DNA from: an uncultured Coriobacteriaceae bacterium
GTDB taxonomy: Bacteria > Actinomycetota > Coriobacteriia > Coriobacteriales > UMGS124
DNA length: 5,982 nt
Assembly: GCA_902783515.1 (NCBI GenBank)
Contig: CACZRK010000172.1
Location: forward strand, 1 to 5,982
Reading direction: 5' to 3'
Part shown: positions 1 to 5,982 of the stretch, one piece after another
Numbering within the stretch: position 1 is the stretch's first letter
Layout of the letters: each line of letters begins with the position of its first letter
Notes under the pieces: generated by a model
The model's database searches: none
What the model was told of the DNA's origin: nothing
The model's input: the letters and a program-made list of their open reading frames with translations, nothing else
Position numbers and translations under genes: made by a program

Positions 1-956
<956 letters not shown>

Positions 957-960
957 CTTT

Positions 961-966
961 ACCTCC
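961..966 (-). promoter_or_regulatory. Shine-Dalgarno of ftsZ
   Basis: GGAGGT on the minus strand, followed by AAAG and then ATG at 956-954. It decides the start: the ATG at 968-966 overlaps the site itself, and the ATG at 920-918, where family similarity begins, has no purine-rich site ahead of it. Confidence 0.85.
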
Positions 967-1021
967 ATAGCCGCCGCGTACGCGATCAACGTGGTCATTC
1001 GCTGCCCGACGGGATCGGCGC

Positions 1022-1035
1022 TCACGGCAACGTGA
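1022..1035 (-). other. Small perfect hairpin in the ftsZ leader
   Basis: TCACG, a 4-nt loop and CGTGA form a perfect 5-bp inverted repeat about 66 nt ahead of the ftsZ start. No T-run follows, so it is not a terminator. It could be a leader RNA hairpin or a protein-binding dyad, or chance. Confidence 0.35.
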
Positions 1036-1072
1036 CCCGAGTCGAGTTTCACATGCAAAAATCTATAACGTT

Positions 1073-1092
1073 CCACCTGAGCTTCATGGTGG
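1073..1092 (-). other. Bulged hairpin in the ftsZ leader
   Basis: On the minus strand CCACC and TGA pair with TCA and GGTGG, giving 8 base pairs with one bulged base and a 3-nt loop. An A/T-rich stretch with five T follows about 10 nt later. That gap is too long for a standard intrinsic terminator, so a leader structure or a weak attenuator is possible. The folding is read by eye and not computed. Confidence 0.35.
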
Positions 1093-1101
1093 TACAGTCA
1101 C

Positions 1102-1136
1102 ATTCTATGGTTACATCGCGGCCCAAACCTTGTCAA
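1102..1136 (-). promoter_or_regulatory. Candidate sigma-A-type promoter for ftsZ
   Basis: A perfect -35 hexamer TTGACA lies at 1136-1131, 37 nt after the ftsQ stop codon. At the ideal 17-bp spacing the -10 (TAACCA, 1113-1108) is poor. A better -10, TAGAAT, lies at 1107-1102, but at 23-bp spacing. The surrounding 957-1172 gap is visibly less GC-rich than the genes, as is usual for promoter DNA. If used, it would give an ftsZ leader of roughly 140-150 nt. A separate ftsZ promoter inside a dcw cluster is common in bacteria. The -35 is clear and the -10 is doubtful. Confidence 0.45.
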
Positions 1137-1172
1137 TGGACGTCGATGGCTGCCCGGGAAACTGCGAAAACC

Positions 1173-2462
1173 CTATACCCCGGACTCGGGCACGTAACCT
1201 TCAGGTTCATACCCAGCGTTCGCGGCTTCGTCGCCGATCTGCCCCTCGTCCGCGGGCGCGTCGACGCCCGGGTCCGCGGCCGTCTCGCCCGCGGGCACCG
1301 CCTCGTCCGTCACCTCGGCGGCACCCTCCGCGGCGGCGTCGGTGGCCGCGGCGTCGACGACACCCTCGGTCGCGGCGCCCGCGTCGGTGGCGGTGGCCAC
1401 GCCTGTCGTCGTGGCGGCTGCCACGTCAGTCGCGGCGGACGCCCCGCTCGCCGACGCGTCGGCCACCATGCTCGCGTCAAGCCCGCGCCACGAGGGCGTG
1501 TCGGGCGTGCGCACGTTCACGTACGTGACGGCGCCGGCGTTGTTCTTGAGGATCTGCAGGGCCACCTGCCCCTTCCACGCGACGTCGCCGGTGGGCGCGC
1601 CGAGCGAGACCTCCACCCCGCTTCCCAGGATGGCGGCGATCCCCTGGATGCTGCTCGCCTTGAAGGACACGATCTGCGCGCGCAGGTCGCTCGGCAGCTC
1701 GCGCATGTAGGTGAGCACGCCCAGGATCGCCTCGTCCGTGCACGCGGCGCCCGCCTGCGGCGCGATCGCCTTGGGCGCCTCGGTCACCAGGACGACGCCG
1801 TCACCCTTGGCCGCCGCGGTCGCCTGCGCGAGCGGGGTCGCCGCCGAGGCCCCGCTCTGCAGCGCCACGGCCTCCAGCCAGTACCCGTCGGTCGAGATGC
1901 GCCAGGCCTCGCTGTTGTTGGGCATCATGACGATCGCGCCCTCGGTGCGCTCGGTCACCTGGATGTTGAGCGTGTCCGGGAACGTGCGGGTGATGGTCAC
2001 GTCGGCGACCCAGGGGTTCTGCTTGATGCGGTCGCAGATCTCGCCCTCGTTGATGCCGAAGAGCGTCGAGTTCGCCGGCACCGCCGCCAGCGACGAGATC
2101 GTCTCGGCGCTGACGTGCGTGGTCGGCGTCGCCGTGACCGTGCGGATCGCGAACAGGGACGACTTCGTCGCGACGAGGTACGCCGCGATGACGAAGACGA
2201 TGATGACGACGAGCGCTATGAGGCGCGAGAGCCGCGCGAAGTAGCTCGCGTGGCGCAGGTCGCGCGGGACGCGGCGGGTCGGTCTCGCGCGGCGGCCGTC
2301 GCGCACGGACGGGCGGGCGCCGAGGTCCTCCGCGCCCAGGACGCGGCGCGACCTGAGCTCGGGATAGCCACGGGGGGCCGGGGCCGTGCCCCGCTGCCCC
2401 TCGCGCGTCTCGCTAGGACGGGAAGCCGAGGAACTTGACCTCCGGCCGGAGTTCGATGCCAT
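1173..2462 (-). CDS. ftsQ: Cell division protein FtsQ/DivIB with a long acidic C-terminal tail
   Basis: FtsQ is a single-pass membrane protein of the divisome that links FtsB/FtsL to the septal synthases. The 429 residues divide as follows: a basic Ser/Arg-rich cytoplasmic segment (1-80); one transmembrane helix (about 81-99, LIALVVIIVFVIAAYLVA); a POTRA domain (about 104-172) ending in the family motif RTFPDTLNIQVTER; and the beta domain (about 185-325) ending in VTYVNVRTPDTPSWRG. A tail from about 330 to 429 follows, rich in Ala, Thr, Asp and Glu and without Lys or Arg. FtsQ is usually nearer 250-330 residues, so both the N-terminal segment and the tail are long. The start lies 50 bp inside murB; GGTGAGG sits 7 nt upstream, and no better start is seen before the helix. 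The only cysteines are C143 and C241, both extracytoplasmic. The assignment is firm for the family; the tail function is unknown. Confidence 0.93.
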   Translation of the reverse strand: MASNSGRRSSSSASRPSETREGQRGTAPAPRGYPELRSRRVLGAEDLGARPSVRDGRRARPTRRVPRDLRHASYFARLSRLIALVVIIVFVIAAYLVATKSSLFAIRTVTATPTTHVSAETISSLAAVPANSTLFGINEGEICDRIKQNPWVADVTITRTFPDTLNIQVTERTEGAIVMMPNNSEAWRISTDGYWLEAVALQSGASAATPLAQATAAAKGDGVVLVTEAPKAIAPQAGAACTDEAILGVLTYMRELPSDLRAQIVSFKASSIQGIAAILGSGVEVSLGAPTGDVAWKGQVALQILKNNAGAVTYVNVRTPDTPSWRGLDASMVADASASGASAATDVAAATTTGVATATDAGAATEGVVDAAATDAAAEGAAEVTDEAVPAGETAADPGVDAPADEGQIGDEAANAGYEPEGYVPESGV

Positions 2463-3333
2463 AGCGTTGCCTCACCTTGGACAGGGTCGTGATGATGACG
2501 TTCGTGACGTCGGCCGCGCGTGCGCCGCCGGCGTTCACGATGAAGTTCGGGTTGCGCTCGAACGTCCGCGCCCTCCCGACGGAGAACCCCGCGAGCCCGC
2601 AGGCGGCCACGAGCTCCGCCGCGCTCGCGCCGCCGGCGTCGGGCGGGTCCATGAAGATCGCGTCGCACGCCGGCATGCGCAGCGGCTGGTACGCCCCGCG
2701 TCGCGCGAGGATCGTGGCCATCTCGCGCTTCACCGCGGCGTCGTCGCCCGGCGAGAGCCGCAGGGTCGCCTCCAGGATGATCTCGCGCGACGGGATGGAG
2801 GAGACGCGGCGGAACCAGTCGATCTCCGAGCCCGCGTACCGGACGAGCCCGTGCCCGGGGCGGTAGGTCACCACCTCGTCCACGAGGCGCCCGAGCTGCG
2901 CGTCGCCGACCGTCGCGTTCGTGGAGAGCGCGCCGCCGACCGTCCCCGGGATGCCCACGAGGAACTCCACCCCCGCCAGGCCGCGCGTGAACGCCTCCTG
3001 CACGACGCGCGTCAGGTACGTCGCCGCGCCGACGTGCACCGTGCCGTCCGCACCCAGGGTGAGCCGGCCGAACTCGCGCCCGAGCGTGATGACCGCGCCC
3101 GGGTAGCCCTCGTCCGCGGCGATCACGCTGCCGCCGCCGCCCATGATGACCCACGGGACGCCGCACGCCTTGAGCACGGCGTCCGTCTGACGGAGCGCCC
3201 CGTAGGTATCGCAGGTGATGAAGAGCGCGGCGGGGCCGCCGACCTGCAGCGTCGTGTGGCGCGCGAGGCGCTCCCCCGCGACGACCGACCCCCGCAGCCC
3301 CTGAAGCAGGCCAAGCGCGTCCTCGACGCTCAT
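2413..3333 (-). CDS. murB: UDP-N-acetylenolpyruvoylglucosamine reductase (MurB), divergent at the active site
   Basis: MurB is the cytoplasmic FAD enzyme that reduces UDP-GlcNAc-enolpyruvate to UDP-MurNAc with NADPH. At 306 residues it fits the shorter (type II) form. Visible family motifs are HTTLQVGGPA (26-35), the FAD-binding Gly-rich loop MGGGGSVIAADEG (64-76), GLAGVEFLVGIPGTVGGA (118-135), NPNFIVN (261-267) and the C-terminal EVKFLG, with E298 in the place of the conserved active-site Glu. Other sites depart from the family. The usual PSxGSxFxxP, which carries the catalytic Ser, reads PACDAIFMDP (221-230), with A225 at the Ser position. The usual FxYRxS reads WFRRVSS (173-179), and the NAGAxG element reads NATVGD. 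The start ATG overlaps the murC stop (ATGA), with GGGAG 4 nt upstream. Fold and context point to MurB; whether it is catalytically ordinary is open. Confidence 0.9.
   Translation of the reverse strand: MSVEDALGLLQGLRGSVVAGERLARHTTLQVGGPAALFITCDTYGALRQTDAVLKACGVPWVIMGGGGSVIAADEGYPGAVITLGREFGRLTLGADGTVHVGAATYLTRVVQEAFTRGLAGVEFLVGIPGTVGGALSTNATVGDAQLGRLVDEVVTYRPGHGLVRYAGSEIDWFRRVSSIPSREIILEATLRLSPGDDAAVKREMATILARRGAYQPLRMPACDAIFMDPPDAGGASAAELVAACGLAGFSVGRARTFERNPNFIVNAGGARAADVTNVIITTLSKVRQRYGIELRPEVKFLGFPS
2470..2476 (-). promoter_or_regulatory. Shine-Dalgarno of ftsQ, inside murB
   Basis: GGTGAGG, 7 nt ahead of the ftsQ ATG (2462-2460), lies within the last codons of murB. It supports the 50-bp gene overlap rather than a later start after the murB stop. 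Confidence 0.6.
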
Positions 3334-4766
3334 CGCTCTCCCGCGCGCTCGCGCAGCGCGGCGAGCAGGCTCGGGCCGATCATGGACACGTCGCCGGCGC
3401 CCATCGTGATCACGAGGTCACCGGGACGCGAGGTCCGCGCGAGCTCGTCCACGAGGGCGTGACGGCTCGCGATGTAGCTGACCGGCTTGGACGGGTCGGC
3501 GCGCGTGATGGACTTGGCGACCGTCTTGCCGGTCACGCCCGGGATCGGCGTCTCGCCCGCCGAGAAGACGTCCATGACGAACACCTCGTCGGCGTCGGCG
3601 AACGCGGGGCCGAACTGGTCGGCGAGCGCCTGCGTGCGCGTGTAGCGGTGCGGCTGGAAAACGACGCGGATGCGCCCGCGGTCAAGGCCTCGCGCCGACG
3701 CGAGCGTCGCGGCGATCTCCGTCGGGTGATGGCCGTAGTCGTCCACGACGCGGACGCCGTCCGCCTCACCGACGAGCTCAAAGCGGCGATGGACGCCCTT
3801 GAACGCCGAGACCGCGCGTGCGGCCGCCTGCGCGTCAAAGCCGAGAACCCAGCCGAGCGTGATGACCGCGGCGGCGTTGAGCGCGTTGTGGCGGCCGGGG
3901 TTGTGGTCAAGGTGCGCCTCGACGCTCGTCCCGTCCGGCAGCCGCACGGAGAAGCGGTTGAAGCCGCCCTCCTCCAGCGTCACCACCGTGTCGTTGCCCG
4001 GCCCGAAGCCGTAGGTGAGCACGCGACGGCCGGTGGAGCGGGCGAGCTCGGGCAGGTGCGGGTTCTCGCCGCAGACGATGACCGCCCCGTCGTCGGGCAC
4101 CAGCGCCATGAACTTGCAGAAGGTCGCCTCGAGGTTCTCCATCGTGCCGTAGTGGTCCAGGTGGTCGGCCTCCACGTTGGTGACGATGACGTAGTTGGGG
4201 TCAAGGTAGAGGAACGACCCGTCGCTCTCGTCCGCCTCCGCCACGAAGTACGGGCCATCGCCGTTGTGGCCGTTGGTCTCGTAGCCATCGATGACCCCGC
4301 CGATCAGGAACGTCGGCGCCTGGCCGAGCTTGTCAAGCATCGTCGCCGCGAGCGACGAGGTCGTGGTCTTGCCGTGCGTGCCGGCGACCGCGACGGTCAC
4401 CGCGCCCTGCGACAGGTACGAGAGCATCTTGGCGCGCGGCCAGACGTCCAGGCCGAGCTCGCGGGCGCGGACGAGCTCGGGGTTCGTGTCGGGGATCGCG
4501 CTGGAGATGACGACCACCTCGGGACGCACCCGGTCGATCGTCGCCGCCTGATGGCCGATCGTGACGTCGATGCCGGCGCGCACGAGCGGGCGCGTGTAGC
4601 GCGACGACTTCAGGTCCGACCCGCTCACCGCGAAGCCGCGCTGGTGGAGCACGAGCGCGATGCCGCTCATGCCCGCGCCGCCGATGCCGATGAAGTGGAC
4701 GCGGCTGAACTTCTTCTGGCGTGCGCTCGTCAGGTCGTAGGTCAGGTCGTCAGTCTCGTGTGACAT
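3330..4766 (-). CDS. murC: UDP-N-acetylmuramate--L-alanine ligase (MurC)
   Basis: MurC is the cytoplasmic ATP-dependent ligase that joins L-Ala to UDP-MurNAc, the first peptide step of peptidoglycan synthesis. The 478 residues are typical in length. The N-terminal Rossmann domain shows HFIGIGGAGMSG (24-35). The central ATPase domain has the P-loop GTHGKTTTS (129-137), EADESDGSFL (177-186) and NVEADHLDHYG (197-207). The C-terminal domain has GRHNALNA (291-298), HRRFE (326-330), DDYGHHPTEI (342-351), FQPHRYTRT (370-378) and GAGD (456-459). All key motifs are intact. The start at 4766 is preceded by AGGGGAG 11 nt upstream, and an in-frame TGA further upstream with no start codon between rules out a longer form. 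The gene ends in a 4-bp overlap with murB, implying translational coupling. The upstream gap holds leader-like features. Confidence 0.98.
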   Translation of the reverse strand: MSHETDDLTYDLTSARQKKFSRVHFIGIGGAGMSGIALVLHQRGFAVSGSDLKSSRYTRPLVRAGIDVTIGHQAATIDRVRPEVVVISSAIPDTNPELVRARELGLDVWPRAKMLSYLSQGAVTVAVAGTHGKTTTSSLAATMLDKLGQAPTFLIGGVIDGYETNGHNGDGPYFVAEADESDGSFLYLDPNYVIVTNVEADHLDHYGTMENLEATFCKFMALVPDDGAVIVCGENPHLPELARSTGRRVLTYGFGPGNDTVVTLEEGGFNRFSVRLPDGTSVEAHLDHNPGRHNALNAAAVITLGWVLGFDAQAAARAVSAFKGVHRRFELVGEADGVRVVDDYGHHPTEIAATLASARGLDRGRIRVVFQPHRYTRTQALADQFGPAFADADEVFVMDVFSAGETPIPGVTGKTVAKSITRADPSKPVSYIASRHALVDELARTSRPGDLVITMGAGDVSMIGPSLLAALRERAGER

Positions 4767-4869
4767 GAAATCCGATTCTCCCCTCGTTCGCGCACTCGGG
4801 CGCCCGGGCGGGCGCCGTCACGCCGATCAGCGGCTGGAGGCGTCGCGGCGCGGGCGCGGGGCCCGGCAT
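4750..4869 (-). CDS. Possible 39-residue leader ORF ahead of murC
   Basis: This short reading frame begins MPGPAPAPRR and ends GFHVTRD. Its ATG is preceded by GGGAGGAGG (4885-4877) at the ideal 7-nt spacing, the strongest ribosome binding site in the window. It ends 17 bp inside murC in another frame, so ribosomes finishing it stop next to the murC start and could reinitiate there. It is Pro/Ala/Arg-rich, has no membrane segment or signal peptide, and I recognise no family. Its ribosome binding site sits in one arm of an inverted repeat. It may be a regulatory leader peptide or a small protein; alternatively the site is a chance product of purine-rich DNA. A GC-rich frame of this length is easily open by chance, so the support is the binding site and its position. 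Confidence 0.35.
   Translation of the reverse strand: MPGPAPAPRRLQPLIGVTAPARAPECANEGRIGFHVTRD
4778..4784 (-). promoter_or_regulatory. Probable Shine-Dalgarno of murC
   Basis: AGGGGAG lies 11 nt ahead of the murC ATG, a somewhat long spacing. It is clearly weaker and more distant than the site in front of the small upstream ORF. Confidence 0.55.
4799..4816 (-). other. GC hairpin just ahead of the murC ribosome binding site
   Basis: GGCGCCC and GGGCGCC form a perfect 7-bp inverted repeat around a 4-nt loop, ending 14 nt before AGGGGAG. All pairs are G-C, so a stable RNA hairpin is expected. No T-run follows in the murC direction, which argues against an intrinsic terminator. It may set access to the murC start or pause ribosomes on the upstream small ORF. 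Confidence 0.5.
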
Positions 4870-4885
4870 CGTGACGCCTCCTCCC
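4836..4885 (-). promoter_or_regulatory. Inverted repeat that can mask the ribosome binding site of the small ORF
   Basis: In transcript order, GGAGGCGTC (4881-4873) and GACGCCTCC (4844-4836) form a perfect 9-bp inverted repeat with a 28-nt loop; one mismatch and two further pairs extend it inward. The first arm contains the GGAGG of the small ORF's ribosome binding site, and the loop contains its ATG. The second arm carries CCTCC, which resembles the 16S rRNA anti-Shine-Dalgarno. A second pairing, CGTCACG (4876-4870) with CGTGACG (4822-4816), shares four bases with the first arm, so the two structures are mutually exclusive. The pairing is seen in the sequence; regulation is inferred. Confidence 0.45.
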
Positions 4886-4912
4886 ATAGTATTGCCTTTG
4901 CGAACCGGTTGC

Positions 4913-5982
4913 CTACGCGTCCCCGCGCGCCATCGCGGCTTCCACAGCATCTGCCAGTCGCGCGGCGGCCTGCGCGGACCCGAGGCCCTCAAGGTGCGCG
5001 CGCATGGTCGCGAGGCGGTCGGGGTCGTCGAGCATCCCGAAGAGCGTCTCCGGGAAGACCGGGTCGTCCAGGCGCTCGTCGTCGAGCATCACCGCGCCGC
5101 CGGCGTCCACGAGGAACCGCGCGTTGACCGCCTGGTGGTTCGCGGTCGCGAAGGGATACGGAACGAGCAGCGAGGGCACGCAGCGCGCGGCGATCTCGGC
5201 GATCGAGCTCGCGCCGGCGCGCGAGAGCACCATGTCGCACGCGGCGAGCGCGCTGCCCATGTCGTTGATGTAGGGGCTCACGCGCCAGGAGCGACGCTCC
5301 GTCTCGGACAGCGCCAGGCGCTGCGTCACCTCGGCGAAGTCGCGCTCGCCGGTGCCGTGCATGACGACGAGGCCCTCGCGCGAGAGCAGCTGGTCACGCA
5401 GGCCGCAGACGGCGTCGTTGAGGTGCGTCGCGCCCTTGCTGCCGCCGAAGACGAGCAGCACGCGGGCGTCCGGGGCGATGCCGAGCCGCGCACGCGAGCC
5501 GGCGCGGTCGGGCTCCAGGATCATGCGGCGCACGGGGTTGCCGGTCTCGACGACCTGCGTGCGGGGCCCGAGCGAGCCCTCGAACGCCGGGCGCGCGGCG
5601 GGCGTCGCCAGCGCCACCGTCACCGCATGGCGGGCGAGGCGCTTGTTCGCGAGGCCGGGCACGGAGTTCTGCTCGTGCAGCACGAGCGGGACGCCCAGCT
5701 TGATCGCCGCCATGCCCAACGGGAACTCCACGTAGGCGCCGAAGCCTACCGCGACGTCCGGACGACCCTGCTCCCGGAACTCGCGGACGAGGCGCGCGCG
5801 GCTGGAGAGCACGCGGGCGGCCGCGGTCAGCAGCGTCCAGGGCCGCGAGCGATCCAGGCCGGTCGCCGGCAGCGCCTCAAAGGGATAGCTCTGCTCGGGC
5901 ACGAGACGCGCCTCCAGGCCCTGCGGCGTGCCGTGGAAGCGCACCTCGTGCCCACGCGCGCGCAGCTCCTCCGCCAGCGCGA
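4913..5982 (-). CDS. murG: Lipid II synthase MurG, 5' end outside the window
   Basis: MurG is the peripheral membrane GT28 glycosyltransferase that adds GlcNAc from UDP-GlcNAc to lipid I, forming lipid II on the cytoplasmic face. About 355 residues are visible. The frame is open to the window edge, where it begins ALAEELRARGHEVRFHG, so the N-terminal GGTxGH loop and the start codon lie upstream, probably some 15-20 residues away. The GTG at 5944 falls inside this helix-strand unit and is not the start. Visible motifs are GFGAYVEFPLG, HEQNSVPGLANK (HEQN at 5677-5666), GGSKGA (5446-5429) at the start of the C-terminal Rossmann domain, YINDMGSALAACD, then SRAGASSIAEIA and PYPFATANHQAVNA for UDP-GlcNAc binding. 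The gene ends 146 bp before murC. The visible portion is normal and the assignment firm. Confidence 0.97.
   Translation of the reverse strand, partial: ALAEELRARGHEVRFHGTPQGLEARLVPEQSYPFEALPATGLDRSRPWTLLTAAARVLSSRARLVREFREQGRPDVAVGFGAYVEFPLGMAAIKLGVPLVLHEQNSVPGLANKRLARHAVTVALATPAARPAFEGSLGPRTQVVETGNPVRRMILEPDRAGSRARLGIAPDARVLLVFGGSKGATHLNDAVCGLRDQLLSREGLVVMHGTGERDFAEVTQRLALSETERRSWRVSPYINDMGSALAACDMVLSRAGASSIAEIAARCVPSLLVPYPFATANHQAVNARFLVDAGGAVMLDDERLDDPVFPETLFGMLDDPDRLATMRAHLEGLGSAQAAARLADAVEAAMARGDA

Noticed and set aside
1054..1092. 12-codon ORF (MKLRWNVIDFCM) in the ftsZ leader
   Set aside because: It has no Shine-Dalgarno and such short open frames are frequent by chance.
1181..1194. 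CCCCGGACTCGGGC as a terminator at the end of ftsQ
   Set aside because: The stem is only 4-5 bp, overlaps the last ftsQ codons and has no T-run after it on the minus strand.
1032..2438. 468-codon plus-strand ORF over ftsQ
   Set aside because: Arg/Gly/Asp-rich low-complexity translation typical of a GC-rich shadow frame; the opposite strand encodes FtsQ with a clear helix and POTRA domain.
2216..3166. 316-codon minus-strand ORF overlapping murB and ftsQ
   Set aside because: It is a different frame of the same strand, very rich in Arg and Gly, with no family motif; it conflicts with the well-supported murB frame.
2386..4763. Long plus-strand ORFs over murB and murC (2386-3462 and 3459-4763)
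   Set aside because: Arg/Asp/Val-rich shadows without domains; MurB and MurC motifs lie on the minus strand in the same place.
4885..4900. TACTAT (4893-4888) as a -10 element for a murC promoter
   Set aside because: No -35-like hexamer is found 16-19 bp upstream, so I do not call a promoter here.
4903..4910. AACCGGTT palindrome after the murG stop
   Set aside because: An isolated 8-bp palindrome is expected by chance and has no context suggesting a binding site.
5942..5944. GTG at 5944 as the murG start
   Set aside because: The frame stays open to the window edge and the upstream codons (ALAEELRARGHE) match the first helix of MurG, so the true start is outside the window.

Overview
The window is a stretch of a high-GC bacterial division and cell wall (dcw) cluster. 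All recognisable genes lie on the minus strand. In transcription order they are murG (5' end cut off by the window), murC, murB, ftsQ and ftsZ (3' end cut off). The GC-rich codon use, the ftsQ-ftsZ junction with no ftsA, the FtsZ sequence, and murB placed between murC and ftsQ suggest a high-GC actinobacterium. The class Coriobacteriia (Olsenella/Collinsella-like) is my best guess; this is inference from gene order and protein character, not from a database match.

Layout from high to low coordinates: murG (5982-4913) is followed by a 146-bp gap that holds a 39-codon ORF behind a very strong ribosome binding site and several inverted repeats. murC (4766-3330) overlaps murB (3333-2413) by 4 bp (ATGA). 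ftsQ (2462-1173) starts 50 bp inside the end of murB. A 216-bp gap of visibly lower GC (957-1172) then carries a candidate promoter, two small hairpins and a good Shine-Dalgarno before ftsZ (956-1). The plus strand has no convincing gene; its long ORFs are antisense shadows of the genes above.

Function: MurB makes UDP-MurNAc, MurC adds the first amino acid (L-Ala), and MurG converts lipid I to lipid II at the inner face of the membrane. FtsQ is a membrane divisome scaffold and FtsZ forms the cytokinetic ring. The window thus couples precursor synthesis to septation.

Most of this is standard. Points that deserve a second look are a MurB whose usual catalytic-serine motif is altered (Ser to Ala and several neighbouring changes), the leader-like small ORF and competing inverted repeats ahead of murC, and a roughly 100-residue Ala-rich acidic tail on FtsQ. 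I see no mobile element, CRISPR array, tRNA or rRNA.
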